From Phanerodontia chrysosporium (lineage: Eukaryota; Basidiomycota; Agaricomycetes; Polyporales; Phanerochaetaceae): 64,000 nucleotides of DNA. Position numbers and translations under genes: made by a program. Location of the stretch: the NCBI GenBank assembly GCA_001910725.1, contig MJGA01000016.1, positions 434,001 through 498,000 of the forward strand, read 5' to 3'. Positions 46,122-57,700 of this stretch are shown here, piece by piece. Positions within the stretch are counted from its first letter, which is position 1, and every line of letters starts with the position of its first letter. Below the pieces are notes generated by a model. The model was given only the letters and a program-made list of their open reading frames with translations. It searched no databases and was not told the origin of the DNA.

Positions 46122-48765
46122 ATGACAAGCCAAACCACCACTGGCGTGCACCGTCGCAAGTCGAGTCGCGATGAAGACGACAATGTACTGATCTTTCCTC
46201 TCGACGATCAGCCTGCGCCGTCAGTGTCGCTCGCCGCACCACCAAAGGGCACCAGGCCCGATGCCCGCACGGACGATTCTGACAGCGAGCACGATGCGGC
46301 AGGCTCGCGTCCTAACGGCATCAAGACGAGGGATATGGCGCAGACGAACGGGGGTGAACACGCGGGCTGGGGTGCCCGTACGCACTTCTCGAGTTCACGG
46401 AGTCGCGTTACGTCGGTGCCAGCGGTGTCCTCGCCGCTCAACGGTCAGTTCCCTGCCCAGCGTTCTCCGCCTCCCAATCCGCCCTCTGCAGGTCCGTATC
46501 GCACGACGTTTGCGCTCCCGCGACCGCCCTCGGCGAATGGCGCCTTCCCACATGGCCATATACCAAACGGCAATGGCAGACACCAGGCTCCAGCAATGCG
46601 TCAATCTTTATCACTTCCCGCTCATTCGTCGCACGCTCGCGCCCGCTCCGTCTCGGGGCCCTTCTCTCCATCGTCCCCATCCCCGCTTGCTACGTCGTTT
46701 TCTATCTCTCAGTCAGCATCATACCCGCAAGGCTCTGACGGACACGGACTGGCACACGTCCCGGGGCATCCAGGTCACTCGAGTTCTGACCCTGCATCTA
46801 GCTCGCCTCCAAAGAGGAACCCATTCAACTGGAGCAACGGTGTCTCTCCCTACCAGCACCCAACACGCAGTCACACACCCGCAGACATTCGCGCCTCCAC
46901 TCGCGGAATCTCTCAATATTCTTCCCTCAGCCTGGCTCGCTCCCATCGACAGCAATAGACGAGGATGGCGCAAACGAAGTGGACCTGAATGAGCCGTTCT
47001 CGGGCAACGATGGGGTGCTCATTCCACCGGTAACCTCGCCTGGTCCTGGGCAACATTCCTTCCGCCAAGGATTTACGTTTGGCGGGAAGCCGCCACCGGG
47101 AGCGTCGGCCAACGGGTTCCCGCCCCTTGGCCCGGCGCCACCGTCAGGACCTGCTCGCAGAGGACATCACCACAAACACTCGCTCTCACACAACTTTTTC
47201 TCCTTCCTGGAACCGGAGGCGCGGACCTGCACACCCAGCCCACACCAACGCCGGTCAGCCCATGGAACCCCATCTCGCCGTTCCCCATGGACAAGAGCAC
47301 GAGCGGCAGCTCCCTGGACAGCCTCTCACCGGTGGAGGGCACCAGCGGGATCGGCCTTGGCGTGCACACCTCCGAGAAGGCGCCCCTCGCTTCTCTGCAG
47401 CCAGAACCCGAAATTGACCCGCTCGCCGCCCTCGTTGCCGTCGCGCAGTTCGTGCTCGGCGCGACGCTGTGGGTCGTCGGCCAGCAGATCGGCTCGCTGT
47501 CGTGCACGGGTCTGGGCTACTGGGTCGTCTTCGACGCGTTCGGCGTCGGTCTCGCGCATGTCCTACCGGGGTACCTCGCCCGTCCTGGAAGCCGGGCAGG
47601 CATGCGAAGACCCTACGGGTGCGTTGGCCTGCACGTTGTTGCAGGCAGTCGCTGACGTCGTGAAACAGGAACGGGCGAATCGAGACGCTGATGACCTATG
47701 CGCAGTCTGTATATCTTCTCTTCGCGTCTGTGTATGTATGCAAGGAAACGGTGGAACACTTACTGCTGGCGTCCGGAGAGGGTCACCACCATCACCACGG
47801 TGACGAAATCGCTGCCATCCTCGGGTCAGTCCGTCCCTTTTTCTTGGACGCCACGCCCACTCATCGTTGCATCCATGTAGGATCGAGTTTCCGCCATTAT
47901 TGCTATCTATCGCCCTGCTCTCGCTAATCTGCACCGCTGTAATATTTAACAGCCAAGCAAAACTTGTCAGCGGTGCGTTTGGTTTGGTGCAGTTCGTGGA
48001 CATGCAAGCTGATCAAGGCTGGACAGCCACTGGAAACTACATCCCTCCTTTGTACAATCTACTACCGTTCCGGATACGGCTGAGCATAACTTCCAAGACT
48101 TCCTACCCTCCACTAATCGCGAACATGCTGTCCAATCCGTATACGCTCGCGCCCATTCTCTTCTGTTCATCCATTCTTGGCGCTTGCACTATTCTTCCAC
48201 CGTGAGTGTTATCTCAATACTCCTAGCCTAAAGCGCTGAGTGGCTGCTTTGAAGGCGTCAGCACGGCACCTTCGACTTGCTGCTGGCAGGGGTCGAGACT
48301 GTCGTGACCTTTGCCGTGGCCTACCCTGCAGCGGTAGCCCTCGGCGCCGTCCTCCTGCAGACCGCACCACCGCGCGGCTTGCCTGGCGGAAGGATGGAGG
48401 CATTCCTGCGGGCGATGCGGGAGGTGCGTAGTGTCGCGTCCTTGACCCCTATATCGTCTCACACATGCGCCACACAGATTGAGCGCCACCCAAACGTCCT
48501 CCACCTGCCTGCGCCACACTTCTGGCAGCTCACGCCACACTTCTCGCGGCCGTCGTACATCCCCTCGCTCGCGAAGTGGGACGGCCCCGCGCAGTCACTC
48601 GTCGTCACGCTCGAGCTGCACGTCCCGCGTGACCTGGCGGACGACGATCTCCTGCGGCTCACGGCGTGGGCGTCCGAGCGCTGCAAGACCGCGCTCCGCT
48701 ACGGCTCACGTGAAGGCGGCGGTGAGGGCGAGGCGGACGTCACGATTGGCGTCGTGCGCGGATGA
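46122..48765 (+). CDS. CDF-family metal transporter, Zrg17/Msc2-like, two one-base frameshifts
   Basis: Cation diffusion facilitator of the secretory pathway, most like fungal Zrg17-type zinc transporters. A long Ser/Pro-rich disordered N-terminus (MTSQTTTGVHRRKSSRDEDD...) precedes IDEDGANEVDLNEPFSGNDG and the membrane part: EIDPLAALVAVAQFVLGATL, GLGYWVVFDAFGVGLAHVLP, NGRIETLMTYAQSVYLLFAS, a His-rich loop GEGHHHHHGDE, NPYTLAPILFCSSI, and HGTFDLLLAGVETVVTFAVA. The soluble C-terminal domain (ERHPNVLHLPAPHFWQLTPH, LVVTLELHVP) ends at 48763-48765. Conserved frames are offset by one base near 46919-46930 (CCC run) and 47213-47218 (GG run); each is restored by one extra base. The first could alternatively be an intron ending TTCCCTCAG, but no good in-phase donor was found. 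Confidence 0.85.
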
Positions 48766-48999
48766 TTGCTGGGTTCGTTGAGATGGTCTACTGTCTTTAC
48801 TTTGTGTAATACTGTCCTTTCTGAGGAGCAGGTTTTACTTGGATTTCGCTCTGGCTTTTCCTGGTCATGTTATCCACTTTTGCGTTCATGACATTACATA
48901 CCTTAGTTGCGTTCACATCAATCATACCGGACGGGTAACATAGAATAATAGGAATGAATAGCAGGAACGCAGCGAGGGTGCGCGCGAACATGAGCAAGA

Positions 49000-50430
49000 T
49001 TACTTCTTGCTGGGCCCTTTGCCTTTGGCTTTGCCCTTCCCAAAGGACTTGCCCTCAAAGCCTGGCCGGGCCTTCTCTTTCGACTTGATGCCTTGGCCTT
49101 GTCCTTCCGCCGCTCGTTACGCATGGCGATGTTATCCGCACGTTTCTTCTGCTTCGCGGCCATCGATGCCGCAACTTGCTCCTTGCGCTCGTCCCTGCAA
49201 CACAGCTTAAGTGCTCAAAGGGCTGAGATGAACTGCAAACACGTACCAGGACTTCTTGCTCTTCTGCTTTTGCTTCTCCTTGCGCTTCGCGGCCTTCTTG
49301 AGCCGCGACTCGTCGTCGTGAACCTTGACACCTTCCATGCGTGCCTCAGCCTTCTCCCATTTCTCTTTCTCCTTGATCTCCTTGCGCTTCTCCTCGGGCA
49401 TTTTCTCCAGCTTCTCCTTGCGTGCTGCGAGCTGAGCAAGTGCCTGGGTGGGATTCGAAGCCGTCTTGAGGTGCGTGTGGGCTTTCTTGCTAGAAGAAGG
49501 CACGGCGTAGTTGACATTCGCGAAACCAGGAGGCGGTTGCTTCGAGCTCGACGCTGATGCTTGATCAGGGACGAGCAGCTGCGTCTGAATCACACATTAG
49601 CTTGATTAAGGATGAAGCCAGGACGTATATGCGTACCTTCGTCTGAGGACCCTTGACCCTCTGCTGGTCCTTGTCTTTGCCCTTCTTCGCCTTTGCCTCC
49701 TGCTCGCGCTTGATCTTCTCCCGCGTCTCTTTTCTCCTCCGCTCACGCATCTCAGCCCTCTGTCTCCTCCGCTCCTCTAACAGCTCGTCCCGACTTCCTG
49801 CCTCTCCATCCGGACGGTTCCCCCGTCGTAGCGCTGCCATCTTGGCGTGCAGCTTTTCGCGAAGCTCTGAGATGCCACCAGAAGCTGGCATTGGTACAAG
49901 AGGTACGTCGGGAACGGTGACAGCTTCGTCATCCGAGTCGCTGTCCACGTTCATGGATTGATCTAGGTGCATGTCATCCGAGTCGTCGTCCGATTCCATA
50001 GCAGCAGCCTTGCGTTTACCCTTGCGGCTGCTGGAGTCGGCTGCCCGCTCATTTTGGAGAGCGTTCTCCTGTTGTATCTCAACAAGAGTTTTGTTGTTGG
50101 CAGGATCAAGCTAATCACAGTTTAGTGACTGAATCAACGTCTATATAAAAGTAAAGCGCACCTTGTCCCGCTTCGCTTTCTTCGAAGCCTCTTTGATTGC
50201 CTGCTTGGGTGCCTTTTGCTTCTTGCTATTCTTCTGGAACTTGGATGCTATCTTCTCAACTCACTTGAGTAACGCATTCTGCACCTCGACCAGCACGTCC
50301 GAACACAAACCTGCTCTTCTGAGAGATCCTGCACCAGGTAGTACTTCGCAGGAATGAGGTTCAAGAGCGTTTCGAATGTTGAGTTGTGCGCTTCCAGTGA
50401 AGCATGCAGCACGCTAGTTGCTGTCGGCAT
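49000..50430 (-). CDS. SURF6/Rrp14-like ribosome biogenesis protein
   Basis: Nucleolar protein of the SURF6/Rrp14 family, needed for pre-rRNA processing of both subunits. It starts MPTATSVLHASLEAHNSTFE at 50430 with the family N-terminus (LLNLIPAKYYLVQDLSEEQ). Then come basic stretches (KQAIKEASKKAKRDK), an acidic Asp/Ser region, SELREKLHAKMAALRRGNRP (the SURF6 signature), a Lys/Glu/Arg-rich helix (ELLEERRRQRAEMRERRRKE), FANVNYAVP, and EKWEKAEARMEGVKVHDDES. The extreme C-terminus changes frame by one base at 49088-49094 (CC where CCC is expected on the plus strand); the restored frame reads IKSKEKARPGFEGKSFGKGK and stops at 49000-49002. Read literally, the frame would instead run on to 48918. 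Exons are separated by short introns. Confidence 0.9.
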
Positions 50431-50660
50431 CGTCGAGACTGCGTGTGGGAAAGAGAGACTGAGAAGTGATTAGTGTCGGTGCGCACTGCGCCAGGCTCGA
50501 AGAGAAAACAAAGGCGCCGTCAAGCGGCACCGTCGGTCGTGACCAGCGGCGTGACATTGGTCACATCTCATTACGGCGCGCAGGCGCGCGTCCGACACGC
50601 TGCCTCCGACGCTCATCACCCCGCCACCTCCAGTCTACCTCTTAGCCGCACGCAGACACC

Positions 50661-51292
50661 ATGGCCGACATGGAAATTGACACGCCCGCTGAGACTGAGC
50701 CCAAGGCTAAGGGAAAGGCTGCCGACGATAGCAAGGGTGGCAAGAAGCGATTCGAAGTCAAGAAGGTACGTACACTCATCGCCGCAGTCATCAGCCCGGG
50801 CTTACGACTTGTGTGACCTTCAGTGGAACGCTGTAGCTTTGTGGGCATGGGGTTTGTTGTCTACAGGTATCTTGTAGCGCGAACTCTAACACCCGTTGTA
50901 GACATCGTCGTCGACAACTGCGCTATCTGCAGGAACCACATCATGGATCTCTGTATGTGGCTTGCCCAGTCCGATGCGAAGTGCTCTCAGCTTAGTCTAT
51001 CATACAGGTATCGAGTGCCAGGCAAACCAGGTATCCGCGACGAACGACGAGTGCAACGCCGCCTGGGGTATCTGCAATGTGCGTCTCCATCACGAGACGT
51101 CTCGTTCCTCCATTTATACTGAACACGTAATTCTTTACAAAGCACGCATTCCACTTCCACTGCATCTCTAGATGGTTGAAGACTCGTAACGTCTGTCCTC
51201 TAGACAACCGCGAGTGGGAACTGCAGAAGTGCGTGCATCCGATCTACCACCGTCTCGCCAGACTTACATTGTAATCCAGGTACGGCCGGTAA
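50661..51292 (+). CDS. RBX1: RING-box protein RBX1/ROC1, cullin-RING ligase subunit
   Basis: Small RING-H2 protein that recruits E2 enzymes to cullin scaffolds in SCF and related ubiquitin ligases. It starts [20 protein letters not shown] at 50661. Exons 50661-50765 and 50824-50851, one from 50902 to 50952, and later ones encode [27 protein letters not shown] (split by an intron), [47 protein letters not shown] and [12 protein letters not shown]. All eight zinc ligands of the extended RBX1 RING are present. The last exon codes only the end of the Lys codon plus Tyr-Gly-Arg and stop (51283-51292, 10 nt), which restores the invariant YGR/YGH end. About 110 residues, the usual RBX1 length. The gene is intact. 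Confidence 0.96.
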
Positions 51293-51640
51293 ACCATCAG
51301 AAGCATTTTCCTCCATACGTTTTGTCTCCAATGCCATACATGTTGTACAGTAGCTTTCCCCAATCTGACCACGATAAACACGGATATTGTCAAACCTGTC
51401 ACTGGCCAGGTACCCATGACCAGAGATCGGGACATTAAAAGTGTGTGCAGAAATAATGTACAGTTGTGGGTTGCACCCCGAAAGCGAAATATCGACAGCA
51501 TGACACCTTTCACAGCAACGAACGAAATGAGAACTCCAACACTAATACATTACATCCCCGTTCGTTACAAATCGTTAAGCACTGTCTAACAGTCAGTGAG
51601 AGCGTAGGGTGGTGTGCAGCCCAACTCACCTCGAATCCAG
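51293..51640. other. Intergenic between convergent genes
   Basis: 348 bases between the 3' ends of RBX1 and the PH-like gene. It should hold both terminator and polyadenylation regions. Nothing else was recognised. Confidence 0.45.
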
Positions 51641-54308
51641 TTAATCGCTGTCCTCTGGATGCGCGAATTGCGGACTGTCAAAGCTGCTCAGACTCGCCGC
51701 ACTGAGAGGCGGAGGAGCCAGACTCCTCGGGGTGGGTGAAGGCGAGCCAGAGCCCGACGCCGCCACCTGCGCAAACGGCAAGGCAAGCTTAAGCTTGGCA
51801 GCCTTCGACGGTCTCTCTGCGTTCTCCGGGATCGCAACTGCGGCGGCACTAGGGCTGTCCCGGAGGCTGTCGGCAGTCGATGGACGCGGAGAGAGTGCTC
51901 CTTGCACGGTGAGAGAGCGTTTGCGCAGGGGCCTGGTCGGAGTCTCGAGGGTCTTGACTTTGCCCTTGCCCTTGTTCTTCTTGCTGGACCCCGAATCGTC
52001 TCCGGCGGTGACGGTGCTAGTGATCGTCGTCATAGTCATGGACATTGGGACGCGTTGCCCTGGGTGGCCTGGGCCCGTGCCCGTACTGTACCGCAAAGTC
52101 GACTCGTGAGATGTACGCGTCGGATACGCGACATCAGGCGTCAGCTGGGGAGGTGAAGGCACCACGAAACTCGGTTCCAATCCGTAGTAGTCCATATCGT
52201 CGAGTTCACCGGCGAGAGGTGAGCGGGGGCGGGATCGAGGAAGGTATGAAGATGGTGACTCCGGCCTCCTAGGACGTCGCAGACTATTGCTCTGAAGACT
52301 GCGCTTGAGAAGGGAGTCGGCAGAGGCATAGCTTGAAAGCGTGCGAGGCGGGACATTGAGCGACACCATGTTAGCTCTGACGGATGCGCCGATAGTGGCA
52401 GCAGCAGGAGAGCCAGGGAACTCATAGTCGTCCAAAACAATGCTAGTTGGAGGTACGAGCTCCACGGTCTTCTTTGGGCTCCCATTGTTACCCCACTGCC
52501 AGCCAGACTCCCACTGGACGCCAGACTCTGGGGACGGTTGTAGCGACGTCTGCGAGAGCTAGTGATATCTGCTCTCCAGCCTTCCCACTCGCGTTCGCTG
52601 CCGCTGTCTTCAGCGCTCTCCTGGTCGCTGTCGCTACCGAGCAGGCTATTCCACTTATCGTTTGGCTGACGACCCCGACGTTGTTCCAGTCTGGACTGCC
52701 GGTCCTCCTCTTCTGACGAATCCTCGTCATCTATTTCGGAATCAAACATAGCTAGTTCCATCGCGCGACCGACGTCTCCTAAACCAGCACGACGCGCCTT
52801 GCGGACCACCTGGATACGCCATTCGGGGTACTTGACGCCTGATGGTTTGGGTAGGTCTAGAGTCGAATCTCGGGCGGGAGACATAACGTCCGGTGAGCTC
52901 GCAGGAGAGTCTGCCGGAGATATGGATGCGAAGGAGATGGGAGAGTAGGAAAGACGTGGTGAGGGGTCCTTTGCTGATGCAGGAACAAAACTGGATGGCG
53001 CCGAATGGCTATCTCTATGTAGCACCCTCAAAATATTGTCAAACGCTTCATACTTCAGGACGATACTGTCTGTTATATATTCGAGGAACTCACCAACTTC
53101 GTCTCGCATTGCGAGGACAAACACTATTGTGTCGCCGTCCTCGGCCGCGGCGTCATCGTCCTCGGTGGTAGTGCTCATCACTTTGCGAGGCTCCTCACCC
53201 GCAGTGGCATCTCTTGAACCCCGCCGAAACCAGCCATACGTGTCCGTAGGACGTGACTCGTATCGAAATTTGACGCAGATAATACGCTTCTCTGAGATTC
53301 CTGGTCGCGAGGTGGTGAATGCATCGTGCGAATGCTTGCGGATATCCTTGATGTAATCCGCCCCGCGGATGGATACCATTGCTGACAGCGGGACAGATTC
53401 CAATGGGTTGAAATCCTGAGGCAAATATTCGCAGGAGCATTAAGTACGGGAGTAGAAGTACACACCTGGCGTTCCTTGCAGATGTGAAACCGTCCCTCGC
53501 GAACAACAATCCACCTTTCCTGCCATGTAAATATCTTCAGCCTTCGCTTCTTTGCCAACTTATCTCTCTCTTGGTCCACCGTCTCTGGGACTTTGGTGAG
53601 TCTATCCCCAATCCGAGCGCTGCTGCCGAAATCGTCTAAGAGCCGCAGAACCCAGGCGTTGACCTCGAAGTACGGCTTCACATAGTCTCCGACGCAGGCA
53701 CGTGGCAGCTTCACAAGGAACGGATATGGATGGAGCTCGAAGAGCTCATGCGGGTGTACAGGGTACCACTCCAACGTGTAATGGTCCTCGAGAATTTGGC
53801 CTGTTGAATACACCAAAAGGACGTAATATGCGGGATCCGAAGAGCTTGAGGCTGAGTTCGCCTTGGGGATGATGTCTTTGTTGGGTGTCGAGGCGGCAGG
53901 ATGTCTCGGGATGTACTTGTAATTGTCTGACAACAGCGGGTCGGACGGGTCCGTCAACGGATCGACGTCGTCTATGTACGCGTCATACGCGTCCCCCTCC
54001 TGGACTTGCTCTTCATCGCTGATTTCATCGCGCGTTGCAAAGGTGATAGGCGACATCCGTCGACGTCGATGGGTATATCGTGGGCGAGGTATGGGGGGTA
54101 TCGGTGTGAATAGCTCGGGGAGACATTTCGCGAGCAGCCAGGACTTGACATCGGATATCTTCCAGGATGTATGCAGGTGGGTGTTGAACCATTGGTCTGT
54201 CGGCACTGTCACGAGAGTCAAACATCGTTACCTCAACCTCTCCAGCACGCCAGACATACCAAATCTACATGCGATGGGAATGAAGTAGCCTTGACCAGGT
54301 TGTTCCAT
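51641..54308 (-). CDS. PH-like domain protein of unknown function, one-base frameshift
   Basis: A protein of roughly 840 residues with no name I can assign. Exon 1 (54260-54308) reads MEQPGQGYFIPIACRF and joins exon 2 at 54205 (VPTDQWFNTHLHTSWKISDV); the 54-nt intron has a GTATGT donor. The middle part has a structured block (YVLLVYSTGQILEDHYTLEW, LVKLPRACVGDYVKPYF) followed by a PH-like stretch: IFTWQERWIVVREGRFHICK, LESVPLSAMVSIRGADYI, ICVKFRYESRPTD and EFLEYITDSIVLKYEAFDNI. The C-terminal half is Ser/Pro-rich with acidic patches and SP phosphosite-like motifs, ending HPEDSD. A one-base shift at the CCCC run 52491-52494 separates SGSLAGSG from GSPKKTVELVPPTSIVLDDY. A lipid- or protein-binding scaffold is a guess; the PH call is by pattern only. 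Confidence 0.65.
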
Positions 54309-54756
54309 CGCAAGGCCGCCCACGATGACCGTGGCGGCACCGAGGTCTCAAATTGGTAACTGGTTCGGGCATGCCTTCGGCAGCCACAGAACAAAGATGC
54401 CATTTCAAGATTAAGCAAATATGTAAACAGGTCTACAAACGATGATGTACAGCTAAGCATGCTAGATCGTAAACGTAAGGAGAGCGCGTATGACAGGTGG
54501 TAAATATACATATATATATATATATCGTAAGGAGGAGCAGGTCGTGACTTATTCTGAAGGGGTACTAATGTCCGTGATACGAGCTACGTGGCGTGCGAGG
54601 ACCAAAGAGCCCTGGAGGTTCTTGTGGAATTGGTGGAGCAGCAACAACCGGGGTTGGTCGCTCTTGCGACGACACAGGCGAAGGCTGCATGCTTGCGCGG
54701 GCTACACAAGTGGATGTCAGTCAGCAAGTTCAGAGAACGGTTGGTAGTAGACTAGA
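54309..54756. other. Intergenic, contains a TA microsatellite
   Basis: 448 bases between the PH-like gene start and the apparent end of the next minus-strand gene. It contains a short TA repeat at 54511-54525. No gene was recognised. Confidence 0.45.
54511..54525. repeat. TA dinucleotide microsatellite
   Basis: An uninterrupted run of TA repeats, about seven copies, inside a wider AT-rich patch. Confidence 0.8.
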
Positions 54757-57700
54757 CTAACGTTGCCAGGTTGCCCACGAAGTTGTACCATAGCGAGGAT
54801 CTGCTCGCGGGTCCAAGTATGTGGGACCAGCCGGCATGGGGGGCGGCGCCGCAGCTGGAGCTGGAGCTTGGCTACTATCTCTGCCTCTCCTCTGCCTACG
54901 CTGACGGACCGGCCGCCAAGCCGAAGGCGCAGCCTGAGGTACATCTGGCTCCTGAGGTGGAGGTGGAGGAGCCTCTTGGGGTGCTTCGGGTGCCGGCACT
55001 GGCATGGATGTTGGCAGAGGCATGTTACGCCTGTGACATTCACCAGTCAGAAGTCGTTTCACTGTCTGAGCAAATGGCGACGCACCAGAAGATGCCTCCT
55101 TCATCGTATCTACGCCTGAACTCCAGCAGCGTCACGATCTCACTGGAAATTGATGAGGAGCATTCCAAACAAACATACGAATATGCTCTTACTGTTGGAG
55201 ACTGCTCTTCTTCAACGCAAGGTCATTGACTTCATTGAGCAGTTGTCGCACTTCTTTGGCAAGTGTTTTACTGAACTCGTCAAGGTACTAAAGAACTTAT
55301 CAGGTAAACGCAGCCCTGCAAATATTGGGTACTCACACCCGAGATGTTGTACGGCACCTGCTCTTGGGCAGTAGCCTTGACTGCATCGATGAGGTCATCA
55401 TGTTGCCTTCGTGTTTCGGCACGCCACCCTGAAAGACATTCAGTCTAGGTCCATGGTATATCGTTCAAAGGCCCACCTTCCGATAGTTCCCTTAAGAGCT
55501 CCCGCAGCTGGGCATTCTCGTCTCGAAGTTGGTCAACGATAGACTCAATGCCTAGCCCTGGAGGTCAGCGGTCAATCGCATATTAGGCTTCGAATCTACT
55601 CACTCGGCTTGCCTGCCTCAGCCTCCCGCTCTGCTTGTCGCTCTCTCAGATCATCTTCGAACATTCGCTGGAAGTTATTGAGCATTTGCTTCATCTCGTC
55701 CATCTGGGTGTTGCAACTTTCATGCCAGGCTTCCTTCTGAGTCCACCGTTCGTCGGACACCTCCCGTTTCCTGGCGCACTCGTCTCGAGTCTCAGAAACA
55801 ATGTTCGTCACGTCGGAGAGCTGCCTGGCCAAGCTATCGGCTCGATCTCTCGCCTCTTCTCGCTCAGTTTCTCTACGCGCCTCATCCTCGGTTATACGCA
55901 ACTGTCTTTCTTGCTCCAGATCGTTCTTGAGTTGATCGTTCTGGGCACGAAGGTTTGCGAGCTCCTCTTTCAGCGCGTTGTTCTGAGCTTCCACATCGGC
56001 GATACGGCGCTCACGCTCGGCGTCAAGTTCCTCGCGAATACGCGCAGCCTCAGTCCGGGCTTCATCGAGGTCAGCTCGCTCTGCGCGGATGGTGTCGAGC
56101 ATCTCCTGTAAGTAGCGCGAGGTAGCATCCGCCACTTGGGATTGGATGCTCTGGGCAATTGTGCGAGCGTCGACCTCAACATCCTCGAGATGGGAAGGCG
56201 GAAGCGGCGAGTGCGGAGGTAAAGGTGATTGTTCGTGAGGTACGGGAGGAGGAACCATTGGAATGTCATCATGGGACGGCTCATGCTCATAGACCGACTG
56301 TGCTGGCTCAGAAACCGGCATGCTTGTGGGGCGATCTTGAGGTGCCGGTGCCGATGGTAAGGAAGCCAGTCGCTCCTCGACACGGTCGCCGACATCGCGA
56401 AATATCTCCTCCCTGCGATTCATAGCCTCCTGGTCACGGCGAGCTTCATGATCGAGGAAGATGCGCTCCCGTTCGTCTTCGTTCGTGCGGAATATTCGGT
56501 CCCGGTTCTCCTCTTCCTCTTCGGCGAAGTGTAGTTGCTCCTCCATCCTATGCGCTAAGTCACTGAAGCGGTCGGCTCGCTCTCGCTCTCTATCAGCAGC
56601 GTCCAGGTCTCTGGGTCCCGAATACTCGGATGGAATGACCATGACGGGAGGGTGGGATGGAGAAGGCGGTTGCTCATGAGAAGGAGGGAAGGTCGTCGGC
56701 TCTGGCATTGGGATATGGGGTGTTTCCTGGACTGGCACCGGCAAAGGGGTCTGAGTATGCGATGGAGAAGCCGTGAACGTCGAAGGCACATCGGTGCGAT
56801 GCCTAGACTCGTGAAGTCTCCCCGTGAATTCCGGTGTCTCTTCAGTAGGTTGAACAGACGGAATATACGGGACAGGTCCATCTTCTGGACGAGATCGCCG
56901 GAGCTCGTCTCGCAAGGCAGTAGTGGAAGATACTGGTCTCCGAGGTGTGTGAGGATGAGCAGCTGGTGATTCCACTTCGTCAACAATCTCAAGGAGATCC
57001 AGAAAAGAGAGACGCCGTCCTACCACTTGGTTGACCCTGATCGCTGAATGCTCGCTCCAAGTCTTCGCTTGGCGGGCGAGTGCCTTCAGTGGGTACTGGA
57101 AATTTGTAGCTATGTTATAGCGCGCATGAAGTCCAGCCTGCGACGAACGTACCTCGGTGCGGAGTCGGCTGGTGTGTAGGATACTCCTGATGCGTAACTG
57201 TATCGTGTCAAGTCGAGCCAAGTGTCCCGTATTTCATCCACGCTCACCTTCACTTGGCCTTCTAGTGCGAGGGCGAGAGTCCACGCGTATTAGATGAGGT
57301 GCTGTCGGACTACCATGGTGAGTGGATTCTGGGTCCTCAATCGGAACGATAGTCGGAGCTCTTGGCGGCCGGTGAACGGTAACCCTCGATGGACTCCGTA
57401 TTGGTATAGGTCTGCCAGGGGGCGAGCGCGGTATATGGTGATGCTCGCCAACAAGTGATTCAGAGGATTGTTCAGCACTCCCTGGAATAACGTGCGGAAT
57501 CTCGCCTTGATGCGAAGGACTTCGGCGCTCCGTATGGGTGCCAATTCGAACGACCAGGGGCTCAGGCTCACTGGGATGTCCTATCAACGTAGGCGAACGA
57601 GACCCCGCATGCTGCTCCCCTTCTACATAGACAGGTGCGCCGGGTCTTCGAGAACTGTGAACATGTACAGGTGAACGGGCTAGTCGACGCCGATCATCGT

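Noticed and set aside
45919..46125. A possible small protein upstream of the CDF gene
   Set aside because: It is short, without conserved motifs, and overlaps the transporter start in another frame.
46860..46929. Intron in the CDF gene ending TTCCCTCAG as the cause of the frame change
   Set aside because: The acceptor is good, but the only in-phase donor is the poor GTCTCT. A missing base in the C run explains the change more simply; I keep this as the alternative.
48797..48997. A 66-codon minus-strand frame with a hydrophobic N-terminus resembling a small secreted protein
   Set aside because: It lies in the convergent 3' region between the CDF transporter and SURF6 genes. I saw no conserved pattern or promoter, and secretion-like starts are common by chance.
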